Source: Methylobacterium sp. 10 (GTDB taxonomy: Bacteria; Pseudomonadota; Alphaproteobacteria; Rhizobiales; Beijerinckiaceae). Taken from it: DNA of 64,000 bases. This document shows, one piece after another, positions 33,832-44,215 of this stretch. The stretch's first letter is position 1; every line of letters begins with the position of its first letter. Location of the stretch: contig NZ_KI912577.1 in NCBI RefSeq assembly GCF_000519085.1, forward strand, positions 2,647,647-2,711,646. The letters are read 5' to 3'. The notes under the pieces are model-generated. The model had not been told where the DNA came from, searched no databases, and saw only the letters and a list, made by a program, of their open reading frames with translations. The translations under genes and the position numbers were made by a program.

Positions 33832-36558
33832 ATGCCGCCGCTTCCGCCAAATGAGGGCGAGCGCCTCGCGGCACTGCGCGATCTGCGCATCCTCGATTCG
33901 GCGCCTGAGGCCCACTTCGATGCCGTGTGCAGCACGGCCGCTGCGTTGTTTAACGTGCCTGTCGCACTCATCACGCTCATCGACAGCGAGCGACAATGGT
34001 TCAAGGCCAAGTGTGGGATCGCTGTCGATGGAACGTCACGTGAAATTTCGTTCTGTGCCTATGCCATTCTATCAGACGACGTTCTCGTTGTAGAAAATGC
34101 AACAGTGGACCCACGTTTTGCCCACAGCCCCTTGGTCATGGGTGAGAATGCCATCCGCTTCTACGCCGGCGCTCCCCTTGTTCTTCGATCAGGCATTCGA
34201 CTTGGCACATTGTGCCTCGTCGACACCAAGCCGCGAAGGTTTTCCAAGTTGCAGGGAACCCAACTTGAAAGCCTCGCTCAGATTGTCGTCGCTCACATCG
34301 AACTTCATCGCGCGCGAATCGCCGCCGAGGCCACGTTGGACGAGCGTATACGATCGGAAATGCTGATGAGAGCGAGTGAAGAGCGCTATCGGACTGCCCA
34401 TGAAAAACTCGAGCAGACGGCCGATCTTCTCCGGCTTGCCCAGGAAGCCGCCGGAGCAGGAATTTGGCAGTGGAGCTTCGATGAAGATGTAGTGCAGAAC
34501 TCTCCTGAGAGTGCCCTCATGCTTGGGTTCCATGGCGAGTCGAGCTCAACAAACTGGATCGACATCAGCATCGCGGAATGGGCCGCACGGGTACACCCGG
34601 AGGATCTTCCCCTCGTCCAGGCAGCGCACACAGCGGCACTTCGTGACGGGACGACCTACAAGGTCGAATATCGGGTTAGGCGCCCCGATGGCAGCGCCGG
34701 GTACCGCTGGCTCATGAGCTTTGGTCGCATCATTCGCCATGAGGTAACGGGCAAGGCGCTGCGCATCGTCGGTCTCGATCTCGATGTCACTGAACGACGC
34801 ACGACCCAGGACGCTCTCATTCAAAGCGAGAAGCGCCTACGCATGAGCAAGGAGCGTCTTGCCCTCGCCCTCGACAGTGGCAGCGACGGCTTATGGGACT
34901 GGAACGTCACCACGGGGCAGGTTTGGTACTCTGACCGCTGGTACACCATGTTTGGCTATGAGCCAGGAGAGCTCAAAGCGCACATCGACACATCCCTCGG
35001 GCTCACCCACCCTGACGACCTGAAGCAGACACTGACACTTATCGCAGAGCATTTCGAGGGGCGGAGCGCCGCGTACGCCTCCGAGCGTCGTATACGAACC
35101 AAGTCAGGTGACTACACATGGGTTCTGTCACGGGGCAGAGTGGTCTCGCGGGACGAGCAAGGCGTCCCGCTGCGCATGGTAGGCACGAATATCGACATCT
35201 CTGAGCGTAAAGCGTCTGAGCACCACATCTCCTACATGGCTCGCCACGATGCGCTCACGGGCCTGCCCAACCGAACTGTTTTTTACGAGCACTTGGAGCA
35301 AAGGCTGGTCGACGTTCGCCGCAGCAGAGGCCAAGCCGCACTGCTGTGCCTTGGCCTCGATCGGTTCAAGTCCGTCAACGATACGCTCGGCCACCCTGCG
35401 GGGGACCAACTGCTTTGCGAGATCGCTACGCGCTTGAGCGCAAACATTTGCGACGGCGATGTCGTGGCACGGCTTGGCGGCGACGAGTTCGCTCTTATTA
35501 TCTCGCATGTAGACCACGTGCACCACGTCAGCTCTCTCGCACAGAGTTTGATCGATGCGGTAGGCCAACCGCTCGACCTTGGCGGGGTCCTTGTAACTGT
35601 CGGCATCAGCATCGGGATCGCGCTGGCCCCTGCAAATGGCGACATGCCAGAGATCCTGTTAAAGAACGCGAATCTCGCGCTTCATCGCGCCAAGGCGGCA
35701 GCGCGCACCAGCTATCGTTTTTACGAAGCCGGTATGGATGCGGCGATCGAGACCCGTATGCAGCTTGAGTTGGAGATGCGTGAGGCCATCCTATGCGGCA
35801 GTTTTGCCATGCATTATCAGCCCGTGCTGCGTCTGTCTGACCACAGGATCGTCGGTTTCGAGGCGCTGATGCGTTGGCCTCACCCAACACGTGGAATGAT
35901 TGCACCCGGCGCGTTTATTCCGTTAGCCGAGGAGACCGGTCTCATCATGTCGCTCGGTTCCTGGGCGCTCCATGAGGCATGCCGAGAAGCCGCGTCCTGG
36001 CCCGGTCATCTACGGATTGCCGTCAACGTTTCCGCCGTTCAGTTCCAGCAGCCAGGGCTTGAAGACAATGTCATATCCGCTCTGACGACCTCAGGTCTCC
36101 CGCCTTATCGTCTCGTCCTGGAAATCACCGAGAGCGTCCTCGTCCAAGACGCGGAGGCGGTGATCGCCTGCCTGCGTCGTTTGAAAAGCCTCGGCGTTCG
36201 CATTGCGCTCGACGACTTTGGTACCGGCTACTCGTCGCTCAGCTATCTGCGCCGCTTCCCGTTCGACAGTATCAAGATCGACCGATCCTTCGTCAACGAG
36301 ATCGACGACCCGGCTGCCGCGGCGATTGTCCGGGCCGTCGTGGGGATCGCGTCGCAATTTGGAGCAACTGTGACCGCGGAAGGCGTCGAGACCCGTCATC
36401 AGCTTGAGCAGGTCGGTTTAGACGGCTGTACTGACATACAAGGTTATCTGGTCAGTCGACCACTACCAGCCGATAAAGCAACAGATTTGTTAGAAGAAGT
36501 ATCGTTAGATGTCTTCGTATCGAATTTCCAGAAACGTATCGGGCTGACACAAGCATAA
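33832..36558 (+). CDS. GAF-PAS-PAS-GGDEF-EAL cyclic-di-GMP protein
   Basis: A 908-residue cytoplasmic sensor. A GAF domain (about 25-165) is followed by two PAS domains (about 205-325 and 340-460), a GGDEF domain with intact GGDEF near residue 547, and an EAL domain with intact EALMRW near 673 and DDFGTGYSSL. Both catalytic motifs look complete, so it could make and break cyclic di-GMP; many such proteins have one dominant activity. There is no membrane segment. The GAF resembles the one at the N-terminus of the kinase at 59574. It is not in an operon with its neighbours. Confidence 0.92.
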   Translation: MPPLPPNEGERLAALRDLRILDSAPEAHFDAVCSTAAALFNVPVALITLIDSERQWFKAKCGIAVDGTSREISFCAYAILSDDVLVVENATVDPRFAHSPLVMGENAIRFYAGAPLVLRSGIRLGTLCLVDTKPRRFSKLQGTQLESLAQIVVAHIELHRARIAAEATLDERIRSEMLMRASEERYRTAHEKLEQTADLLRLAQEAAGAGIWQWSFDEDVVQNSPESALMLGFHGESSSTNWIDISIAEWAARVHPEDLPLVQAAHTAALRDGTTYKVEYRVRRPDGSAGYRWLMSFGRIIRHEVTGKALRIVGLDLDVTERRTTQDALIQSEKRLRMSKERLALALDSGSDGLWDWNVTTGQVWYSDRWYTMFGYEPGELKAHIDTSLGLTHPDDLKQTLTLIAEHFEGRSAAYASERRIRTKSGDYTWVLSRGRVVSRDEQGVPLRMVGTNIDISERKASEHHISYMARHDALTGLPNRTVFYEHLEQRLVDVRRSRGQAALLCLGLDRFKSVNDTLGHPAGDQLLCEIATRLSANICDGDVVARLGGDEFALIISHVDHVHHVSSLAQSLIDAVGQPLDLGGVLVTVGISIGIALAPANGDMPEILLKNANLALHRAKAAARTSYRFYEAGMDAAIETRMQLELEMREAILCGSFAMHYQPVLRLSDHRIVGFEALMRWPHPTRGMIAPGAFIPLAEETGLIMSLGSWALHEACREAASWPGHLRIAVNVSAVQFQQPGLEDNVISALTTSGLPPYRLVLEITESVLVQDAEAVIACLRRLKSLGVRIALDDFGTGYSSLSYLRRFPFDSIKIDRSFVNEIDDPAAAAIVRAVVGIASQFGATVTAEGVETRHQLEQVGLDGCTDIQGYLVSRPLPADKATDLLEEVSLDVFVSNFQKRIGLTQA

Positions 36559-37216
36559 ATTATAACATATAATATCAAAGCATACCTATGAGCCGCTCAC
36601 GTTCCACGGGGCGTCCGGAGATGTGAAAAAGATTTATAGCATTCATTCGACATTGGTCGCGCTGAACCTTGCTGCGGTCTTCTTACGGAAGTCATATGGC
36701 TACCGTTGATCGATACTTTATCGAGATATTCAGCGGAAGCAAATGAACGACAGAGCTTTATAAATAGTCATGCTTGCCGGCCTGGCGAATAAACTTGATA
36801 AGGTGCTCGCGCTTGTTTGGGTCAAAGACGCGCACGAAAGCCTTAATAAAAACCAGGCAATTTTAGCGCCTTGCCAAATCAACTCTCCGCTTGTCACAGA
36901 TGACATCCTGCGTATTGCGCAGGCCTGCTACGGAAAGACACAGTGTCTCTGCAGTCCAGGATTTCAGTCGAGCGCTCTACGATCTCGAGACTTTGACCTT
37001 TGCAACAGGGACGCTCGAGCCTTCTGAGAGCAACGGATCGGCTTCACCGAGACGCAGCTTACGACCCCTATCGCCTCCATAATAACAACCTAAAATTGAA
37101 TAATAATTTCCCCTGCCTTACCCCGTGCGGTAGTAAATTTCCACCGGTATCGCTTTTATAATTTTCTGGGCTTATCGTACTCTCAGGTTGCATGGAAGCG
37201 GATCTGTGGGGCACGA
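36559..37216. other. AT-rich gap with no supported gene
   Basis: About 660 bases. A short frame at 36770-37027 has no recognised family and no good ribosome-binding site. The stretch before 37217 is AT-rich and may be the promoter of the PAS gene. Confidence 0.45.
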
Positions 37217-37825
37217 GTGGGTACAATCATATCTCGCGAGGCCCAGGTTTCGCAGGTCCTGCTGCAGCAGGCGCTCGACGCGTCCGACGTGATCGGGCGA
37301 TGGGACTACGATGTTCCGAATGATCGCGTTTATGCTGACGCCCTGGTGGCGCTCGTGTTCAATCTTGACCCCGCTGAAGCAGCGGCCGGCACCTCGCTCA
37401 ATGCCTTTCGCGCCGGCGTTCATCCGGACGATCGTGAGCGCTTTACCCGCGAGATCAAGCAAAGCACGGAGACAGGCCTGTGCTGCACGTTTGAGTACCG
37501 GGTTTGCTCGGCTGACGGTGTCGTCCGCTGGGTCCTCGATCGGGGGCGTATTGCTCTAGACAAGGCAGGACGACCTCAGCGTGGAAGCGGCGTGTTGATC
37601 GATATCACTCAATCGCGTCTTGGCAACCAAGATGAGAGTTCTCATCTGACGTGTCAGGCCCAGCACCCGTTAGAACGCGCTGCCGAACATTGCCTTGCAG
37701 CCAGAAAAGCCATCCATGAGCTTCCTGAACCCCTCCTCCATAGGATGAGCGATATGCTATTATTGGAGGTTGGGCGGGCCCTCGCGAAGCTGTCGGATCG
37801 CAGGCGATACAGCGAGATGAACTAG
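37217..37825 (+). CDS. PAS-domain protein without output domain
   Basis: A 202-residue protein. Residues about 15-130 make up a PAS_3-type domain (LDASDVIGRWDYDV, then HPDDRERFTREI, and FEYRVCSADGVVRWVLDRG, GVLIDIT). The last 70 residues are helical but contain no kinase, GGDEF or DNA-binding motif. It could be a stand-alone sensor or a truncated sensor kinase: the IS630 element begins about 230 bases downstream. The start at 37217 is GTG. Confidence 0.65.
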   Translation: MGTIISREAQVSQVLLQQALDASDVIGRWDYDVPNDRVYADALVALVFNLDPAEAAAGTSLNAFRAGVHPDDRERFTREIKQSTETGLCCTFEYRVCSADGVVRWVLDRGRIALDKAGRPQRGSGVLIDITQSRLGNQDESSHLTCQAQHPLERAAEHCLAARKAIHELPEPLLHRMSDMLLLEVGRALAKLSDRRRYSEMN

Positions 37826-38055
37826 AAGCCCGTTTAAGTAATACGCTCGACGACAGGTTGTGAGGCTGATTCATTGGGCTGCTGGCCAATGTGCTTCGCT
37901 TCTTGGATGGGAATCAGGGCTGGATCCTGCCGCCAGGGCGCATGGAGCACTTCGGCCATAATACGGTGTGGGAGGCGCTCTATCTCTCTGCCATCCGAGT
38001 GCGGTGACGCATACGGAGGATTCACCTTTGCGGTGAGGTATGCGTGTCTGAGGGG

Positions 38056-39122
38056 ATGGCTCAGACTGTCTGTGTTCTCCTTGACGAAGCCGCCCGGGCG
38101 CGGCTGACGAGCATCAACGGCGACCGCTGGCGTCCGTTCAAGCACATCCCGCTTGCCCGGATCGTGCTGCTCTCGGCCGAGCGCCTGTCGGTGCTGGAAG
38201 CGGCGCCGCGGGCCGGCGCCAGCCGCCCGGCGGTCTGGCGCTGGCAACAGCACTTTGCCGAGGAGGGCGTCGAAGGCCTGCTGCATGACAAGACCCGCCG
38301 GGCAAGGAACCGCTGTCGGCGGGCACTGTGGCCGAGGTATTGGCCCTGACCTGCTCCGAGCCACCGGGCGAGGTCACGCATTGGGCAGGTCGCGCCGTAG
38401 CCGAACAGGTCGGCATCTCGCTGCGGTCCGTGCAACGCATCTGGGAGGCCCACGGCCTACAACCGCACCGCGTGCGCACCTTCAAGCGCTCGAACGATGC
38501 CGCCTTCGCCGAGAAGGTCGAGGACATCGTCGGCCTCTACATGGACCCGCCGCGTCACGCGGTCGTGCTTTCCATCGACGAGAAGTCCCAGATCCAGGCG
38601 CTGGAGCGCACACGATACGCCCCGCCGCTCGGCTCAGGGCGCCCCACCGCCCAGACCCACGAATACACCCGCCACGGCACCACCACACTGCTTGCCGCGC
38701 TCGACGTCCTGGAAGGAACCGTGCTCGGCCGCTGCATGCAGCGCCATCGCAACGGTGAGTTCATCCGCTTCCTGAACACCGTCGAGGCCGCCGTCCCGGC
38801 TAGCAAGACGGTTCATGCCATCCTCAACAACTATGCGGCCCACAAGCACCCGAAGGTCCGCGCCTGGCTCGCGCGCCATCCGCGCTGGACCTTTCACTTC
38901 ACCCCGCCCTCAGCCTCCTGGCTCAATGCCGTCGAAGGCTTCTTCTCCGCCCTTTCGCGCCGCCGGCTGCGGCACGGCACCTTCACCGGCATCGTCGATC
39001 TGCAAACCGCCATCAAACGCTACATCGCCGAGCACAACCAGCGGGCAAGGCCCTTCCAATGGACAAAACCCGCCGACGCCATCCACAGCGCTTTCAAACG
39101 CCTCCCTGCACCATCTGTCTGA
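38056..39122 (+). pseudogene. IS630-family transposase, broken by a single-base frameshift
   Basis: The first part reads MAQTVCVLLDEAARARL and an HTH region (LEAAPRAGASRPAVWRWQQH), and ends in GLLHDKTRR near 38300. There the frame must shift to continue with GKEPLSAGTVAEVLALTC, ISLRSVQRIWEAHGLQPHRV and the DDE catalytic core (LSIDEKSQ, LNNYAAHKHPKV, SWLNAVEGFFSAL). The change fits a loss of one C in CCCGCC(C)GGGC. Otherwise it is well preserved, so inactivation is recent, unless expression uses frameshifting. Confidence 0.82.
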
Positions 39123-39131
39123 GTCAGCGCA

Positions 39132-39449
39132 CTAGACAACGATGCCAAGGTATGCGGCAACTGCCTTGAAGTGCCTGATTGTGTTCGAGAAGAGTTCGAC
39201 GAGGTAGCGGTTGCACATGGGGCGGACGTTGGCCCACGCGCCCTGTTTCGCCAGACGGTCTCGCCGTTCGTCGCTGTCGTAGGCCCGGTCGCCGAGGAGG
39301 GTCTGACCCGGACCGAGCGCGCCGAGCATATCGTCCGAGGAGCGGCCGTCATGAGTTTGACCCTTGGTCAGTTTGAGTGCGATGGGGCGGCCCTCGGCAT
39401 CGACCGGGGCATGGATCTTGGTGGTCAGGCCGCTGCGCGAGCAACCCAT
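39132..39449 (-). pseudogene. IS5-family transposase fragment
   Basis: The minus strand encodes the middle of an IS5-type transposase: GCSRSGLTTKIHAPVDAEGR, LTKGQTHDGR, LLGDRAYDSD, and a degraded end (NTIRHFKAVAAYLG). The N-terminal third and the terminal Glu region are lost. It is squeezed between the IS630 relic and the chemoreceptor gene. Confidence 0.75.
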
Positions 39450-39482
39450 ACGACGGGATCGGGGGCGATGCGGCGCACACTT

Positions 39483-40967
39483 TCAACGGGCAAGAACACG
39501 AGCAGCCTCCTTTGTCGTGTCGACGGCCCATGAGACCTCGTTGATAGATTCCGAGATCGCCAGCACGCTCCGTGAAATGTCTCGAACGGCTTCGGCCGCC
39601 CCCTGCATGCTCCGTGATATCTCACGCGTTACAACGCTCTGCTCCTCAACCGCAGCGGCTGTGCTGACCACGTAGTCGCGCATGGTCTCGACCGATCCCT
39701 GGATCGTTCCAAGCGTCCCGGCGACCTGCTCCGACGCTGTTTGTACGCTGTCGATCTCGCTGGAAATTTGGCTCGTGGCACGGGCCGCCTGAGCGGCGAG
39801 GTTCTTGACCTCCTGCGCGACAACCGCAAAACCGCGTCCGGCTTCGCCAGCCCTCGCCGCCTCAATGGTCGCGTTAAGGGCCAGCAGATTGATCTGACTG
39901 GCGATAGTATGGATCAGGGCCACGATGCCGCTCATCGCCGTGGCGGCTGCCGTGAGCTTCTGGGTGACCGCACCCGCTGCCTCCACCTGCGCATGTGCAT
40001 TGTCCGTTGCGATCCGTGCCTTGCTCATGCTGTGTGAGATTTCGTCGACGGAGGCGGCCAGTTCTTCGGAGGCGGCGGCCATGGTCTGTACGTTGTCGGC
40101 TGTAATTCCCGCAGCCTCCGTGGCGGACCTCGACTCCTGCGAGGAGACTGAAATGGCCCCGTCGATCTCTGCAAAATTCTGTTCGATCAGGCGCTTGAGG
40201 TTAGCTAGCAAAACGACTTGCGCCGTAATGTCGATGGCGAACTTCACCACCTTGTAGGGACGTCCGCTCGCATCAAAGATGGGATTATAGGAAGCTTCAA
40301 TCCAAACCTCGCGACCGTCCTTGCCGATGCGGTTGAACTGTCCCTTCTGGTACTCGCCCTGGCGCAGCTTGGCCCAGAACGCCGCATAGCCAGGACTGTC
40401 GCCGAAAGCTGGATCGACGAATATCCTGTGATGCTGACCGACGATTTCGGGGAGCGTGTAACCAACAACCGACAGGAAGTTCTTATTGGCCTCGATAATG
40501 GTGCCATCTAGATTGAAGGCGATGACTGCTTGCGCCTTCTGGATGGCCTCGATTTGCCCTTTGCAATCCGCATCGAGTTGCTTCTGATGCGTAATGTCGG
40601 CCGCGAATTTGATGATCTTGTAGGGCTTGCCCCGACGGTCGAAAACCGGGTTGTAGGACGCCTCGATCCAGACCTCGCGGCCATCCTTACCGATGCGCTT
40701 GAATTGCCCGGCCTGGAACTCGCCCGCCCGCAGCTTCTCCCAAAACTCACTGTATGCGCGACTATCCCGCATGGCCGGCTCGACAAACCCTCGGTGGTGC
40801 TGCCCAACGACCTCCCCTGCGCTGAAACCGAGCACGGAAAGGAAATTCTCGTTGGCGCGAACCACCGTTCCACAAAGATCGAATTCGATCACCCCCTGGG
40901 ACCGTTCAAGCGCCGCTATCTTGGCACAATCTTCCGTCCTCGGATGAAGGGGGCGACTGAAAAGCAT
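39483..40967 (-). CDS. Soluble methyl-accepting chemotaxis protein with two PAS domains
   Basis: A 494-residue protein with no membrane segment. Two consecutive PAS domains (about 20-130 and 142-255) are near-duplicates: both contain [18 protein letters not shown]-terminal MCP signalling domain follows, with the hairpin-tip sequence [26 protein letters not shown]. Cytoplasmic PAS-PAS receptors of this type often bind haem or flavin and report oxygen or redox to CheA. ATG 40967 is preferred to the TTG two codons upstream. The stop lies 33 bases from an IS5 fragment, but the C-terminus looks natural ([11 protein letters not shown]). Confidence 0.9.
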   Translation of the reverse strand: MLFSRPLHPRTEDCAKIAALERSQGVIEFDLCGTVVRANENFLSVLGFSAGEVVGQHHRGFVEPAMRDSRAYSEFWEKLRAGEFQAGQFKRIGKDGREVWIEASYNPVFDRRGKPYKIIKFAADITHQKQLDADCKGQIEAIQKAQAVIAFNLDGTIIEANKNFLSVVGYTLPEIVGQHHRIFVDPAFGDSPGYAAFWAKLRQGEYQKGQFNRIGKDGREVWIEASYNPIFDASGRPYKVVKFAIDITAQVVLLANLKRLIEQNFAEIDGAISVSSQESRSATEAAGITADNVQTMAAASEELAASVDEISHSMSKARIATDNAHAQVEAAGAVTQKLTAAATAMSGIVALIHTIASQINLLALNATIEAARAGEAGRGFAVVAQEVKNLAAQAARATSQISSEIDSVQTASEQVAGTLGTIQGSVETMRDYVVSTAAAVEEQSVVTREISRSMQGAAEAVRDISRSVLAISESINEVSWAVDTTKEAARVLAR

Positions 40968-41164
40968 TCTCAAATACTTTCGGAATTTCTTGCGTGACGT
41001 CGGCGCGTCGCGCCCACAGTCTACGCTCCAGCTCTGACTGAATACTCAAACAACAGATCACCACCATCACGCCGCACCCGTTAACAATGGCTTTAACTCC
41101 TTCCATAACTCAACTGAGATGCGAGTTTTTGGTCCTTCGTGTGGATTGACCCTCGACTATGAGC

Positions 41165-41600
41165 CTATGAGGGATGCCCACCATGAGCGGCACCCAGGCC
41201 TTGGATCATCCGCTGCCAGTCAACGTCGAGGTTCCGCCCAAGCCCGCCATCATGCCCACCATAAGGCGATCGAGGCTGAAGCGGCGCTGCTGGTGCTGTG
41301 CGAAGCCGACACCTCCTTACAATCAGCCGTTCTCCCACGGGCTGCCGGCTCGATGTCGGCGGCGGTTGATCAACCGGTCCGATCCAGTCCTGAACGGTCT
41401 CGGCAACGCACTCCGGCCCGTTGTCCGAGGGGATATGACCGGGCAACCCCGCGGAGGCTGAACAGGTCCGAGGGCACGTCGATCACGTACAGCGCCTCAA
41501 GCTTACGAGCGATCCGGATCGCGGTCGGCGGCACCGGCTTGATGACCGTCCATTCAGCATCCGTCAGATCACATCGAGCCATGGGCAACTCCTTCCGAGG
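41165..41600 (-). pseudogene. Mosaic of IS5-type N-terminus and IS3 orfB pieces
   Basis: The minus strand first encodes MARCDLTDAEWTVIKPV, the N-terminus of an IS5-type transposase. The frame then runs into IS3 OrfB sequence (RKLEALYVIDVPSDLFSLRG; then in another frame HIPSDNGPECVAETVQDWIG, and GSPWENG followed by a stop). The IS3 part is closely related to orfB at 54299-55192. It is a relic of nested insertion and deletion. Confidence 0.6.
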
Positions 41601-41691
41601 AGGAAAACCCGAGGAGGTTCGGCCCGATCCAAAAATCGTCATGGTTTCACGGCCTAGCGTTTGGCCACACTACTGGCATCGTCGTCCGTGA

Positions 41692-42073
41692 GGGAAGAAA
41701 TCGCCTAAAGATTGAGCTGCGGACAAAAATGAGGCGAGTTTTAACCTGTATGCAATGATCTTGATCGAATGTTGTAAGGGAAAGCAACGAGCGCACACGT
41801 GCTACATTCGCGCCATTAAAGCTGGCGTGCCCCTGCTTCCGAAAACTGAGAAAGGCTATCCGGCCGTTGATACTCATTTCCGGAGGCCAAAACAGGTGGG
41901 ATATGAACACGATGGGTATTCTGCTCGCTCCATACAGCAGGTGAGGCAACTTGCGTTAACAGATGGCTGGGAATAAATTCTATATTTTTCTAGCAATCAT
42001 CTTCCGCTCCGCCGTTGATCGGGAAAATGTATAATATTGTCCAAATCATACGATTGTCTTGCGGAGGTGAATT
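41692..42073. other. Gap with no supported gene
   Basis: About 380 bases of intermediate GC. A short frame at 41755-41976 has no recognisable family. The last 20 bases contain the strong GGAGGTGA site of the next gene. Confidence 0.4.
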
Positions 42074-42325
42074 ATGATTGATAAAATCAATAATAAGTGG
42101 GGAACTACTTTCGAGTCTGGGGCTATTTTGCTGAACGAACATACGATGGTACCTGTGCTCGTCTGTAGCCGCAGTGAGCTTAGCGTGCGACTGGTTCTGC
42201 TGGACGCAGACGTAGTTCCAGATATATTTTTATTTGAGTTGCCGAGTTTAAAAACCTTGCGGGTTTGCAAGACTGTTTTGCGAACGTCCGAAGTCATTGA
42301 GGCTTGGTACGACGACGAAATATAG
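42074..42325 (+). CDS. Small protein, possibly PilZ-like
   Basis: An 83-residue protein with GGAGGTGA four bases before the ATG, a strong ribosome-binding site. The pattern of strands (GAILLNEHTMVPVLVCSRSE, SVRLVLLDADVVPDIFLFEL, LRVCKTVLRTSEVIEAWYDD) resembles degenerate PilZ domains common in Methylobacterium, but the RxxxR and D/NxSxxG cyclic-di-GMP motifs are not present. The gene is AT-rich. Function unknown. Confidence 0.5.
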   Translation: MIDKINNKWGTTFESGAILLNEHTMVPVLVCSRSELSVRLVLLDADVVPDIFLFELPSLKTLRVCKTVLRTSEVIEAWYDDEI

Positions 42326-42577
42326 AAACGGCGTCAAATTTTAACCGTTAGCGACACAAAGTCAAAAATGCGACAAATAGGCTGCAGTATGCTTCGAACG
42401 TTCGGCATTGTCCGCTAGCAAACATATCATCGTGCCGAATTGGGTATCCCTTCCACTTACGTTTATTGCGTATCGTGCGATCGTATCGTACGCCGGTTAT
42501 GAACGGTGATATTTTACAAATTGGGAATGGCCTCAAATTTTCTTCATATCAATGACTTAAGAGGCAAAACAATATTG

Positions 42578-44215
42578 CTATTGCACCAGTACTGCACCAT
42601 TGCAGCGTGTCCCGTCTACGGAGACATCGGCGGTCCCAATCTGGATCCCCAATGTCGTGAGCAGTGCGTCGAGAATGGCATCGACGCTAGGCGCGGCTAA
42701 CATGAGCACCGAGCCGATCAGTTGCTGCAGGTTGAGGATACCACCTAATGGGAGACCATTCACATCGAGATACAGACTCGAAAAAAGTGAGCGAGATAAA
42801 GACGACGTCAGCTTGTCCGAGGAGACGGTTTTAATTCGTCCGGATGTGATGTCTGCATCGGTAAAAGGAACACTGCGGGTGGTCTGTCCCAATTCAAATT
42901 TTGAGGAAGCTCGCACCTCAAGGAGCGGAACGCGCAGGATGACCGCTGGCGTTAGTGGAGGACGTGGTCCTTCAGGATCGAGATACGATAAGGGCGTCTC
43001 TCCAAGAGAAAGGTAGGCAGCGCCTGTTGTCACGTCCAACGTGACCGACCTCTGATCCTGCGAGTTCCAGGGGCATGTGAGCTTTGCCAGTTTCGCTGTC
43101 GCGCGCCCGACTTCCATATAAATTGGAACTTTCAATTCTCCAAGCCCAAGAGGAGCCGCGAGGGAGACCTCTACGAGAGCACGAACCTGCGCTGTCGAGA
43201 GAGTGGTGCCGGGTAGAACAAAGCCTGACGTACGCAGAGCCTCGCCAACTCGAAACGTAACTTTAGACTTAAGCAAGCCCGGTATGTTAACACCCAAGTC
43301 GGCGCTTATTTGGTTCGTCCCATTGGCGAGAACCGCCCCCGCACTCAGCATGCCAAGCGCCCCGACTGTAAGTGGCGAGCCAGAAGATGTTAGGGGTTGT
43401 TGTGCAAGGTCTCCGACTGATAGCAGGTTTCCGAGCTTCACGCGCTCGGTTCCGCCTTTCCCTGCGGCAAGACGACTCAGAATTTGTGCGGCATCGAACC
43501 CGCCGGGTGTTGCACGAGCGGTATCGGCTAAAGCGAGAGCCAACTCGCCGACGGTGACCGAACCGTCTAGTACATTCTTGTAGGTTGTGGCCTGAATATG
43601 GCCCCGAGTGGCTGCGTTCCTCAGGAAAGTGAGCGCATCGATCTTTAGACCAGCTAGGGCATGGTAATCGAGAACGGATAAGGATACGGACGTTCCTAGA
43701 ATGCTTGACAGGAGGGCGTTGCCGATTCCCCCATCTAGGGCGGCGGCGCGAGAGCCAATGCTGAAGGCAGCGAGTTCGGCCCGGATAGCCGTTGCGCTTG
43801 CCGTCATCTCCATGGATCCAGGCCCGCCGATCAGGTGAGAGAAGCTGGTGATGATCGACGAATTGGCCGTGACCCGGGTCGCATTCGGGGAGGCCCCCCC
43901 CTCCGAGAACCGGGCCTCGGGACTGATGCCGCGGTCTGCCGTGTACGTCCCAGGCGTCACCGTAAGTTTTGACGGGACGCTGAAGCCATTGTCGATCATG
44001 GCGAGGGTGGCAGCACCGACCTTATCTTTGGCGCCCGTAGCGGCCAGGGCAGCTAAGTCCACGGCGGACTGAAGCTTACGCTTGTGGTTGAAGGCAACGC
44101 CGAAATCGATGCCGAGACCGCAAAAGCCAAGCAGCGCGAAAATCGCGAGGCCAACGAGGGGAGCAATCGCACCGCTGCGGTCAGATCGTAATGCCTTTAG
44201 CATGGTCCGCTTCAC
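42578..44215 (-). CDS. TadG-like pilus-associated protein
   Basis: A 545-residue protein. The N-terminus has the Tad/TadG-like pattern: basic start, then SGAIAPLVGLAIFALLGFCGLGIDFG as a membrane anchor with Gly/Phe-rich cleavage-like region, then KRKLQSAVDLAALAA, typical of the pilus-assembly TadG N-terminal domain (DUF2134). The remainder, about 450 residues, is an extracytoplasmic domain I do not recognise. The GTG start overlaps the TadE-like stop and has GGGAGG close upstream. It probably works with the TadE-like protein at the cell surface. No Tad secretion ATPase or flp gene is near. Confidence 0.8.
   Translation of the reverse strand: MKRTMLKALRSDRSGAIAPLVGLAIFALLGFCGLGIDFGVAFNHKRKLQSAVDLAALAATGAKDKVGAATLAMIDNGFSVPSKLTVTPGTYTADRGISPEARFSEGGASPNATRVTANSSIITSFSHLIGGPGSMEMTASATAIRAELAAFSIGSRAAALDGGIGNALLSSILGTSVSLSVLDYHALAGLKIDALTFLRNAATRGHIQATTYKNVLDGSVTVGELALALADTARATPGGFDAAQILSRLAAGKGGTERVKLGNLLSVGDLAQQPLTSSGSPLTVGALGMLSAGAVLANGTNQISADLGVNIPGLLKSKVTFRVGEALRTSGFVLPGTTLSTAQVRALVEVSLAAPLGLGELKVPIYMEVGRATAKLAKLTCPWNSQDQRSVTLDVTTGAAYLSLGETPLSYLDPEGPRPPLTPAVILRVPLLEVRASSKFELGQTTRSVPFTDADITSGRIKTVSSDKLTSSLSRSLFSSLYLDVNGLPLGGILNLQQLIGSVLMLAAPSVDAILDALLTTLGIQIGTADVSVDGTRCNGAVLVQ

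Noticed and set aside
36770..37027. An 85-codon frame in the AT-rich gap
   Set aside because: No family match and weak start context; left as unassigned sequence.
41119..41691. A 190-codon + strand frame
   Set aside because: It is the antisense of transposase relics and matches no protein family.
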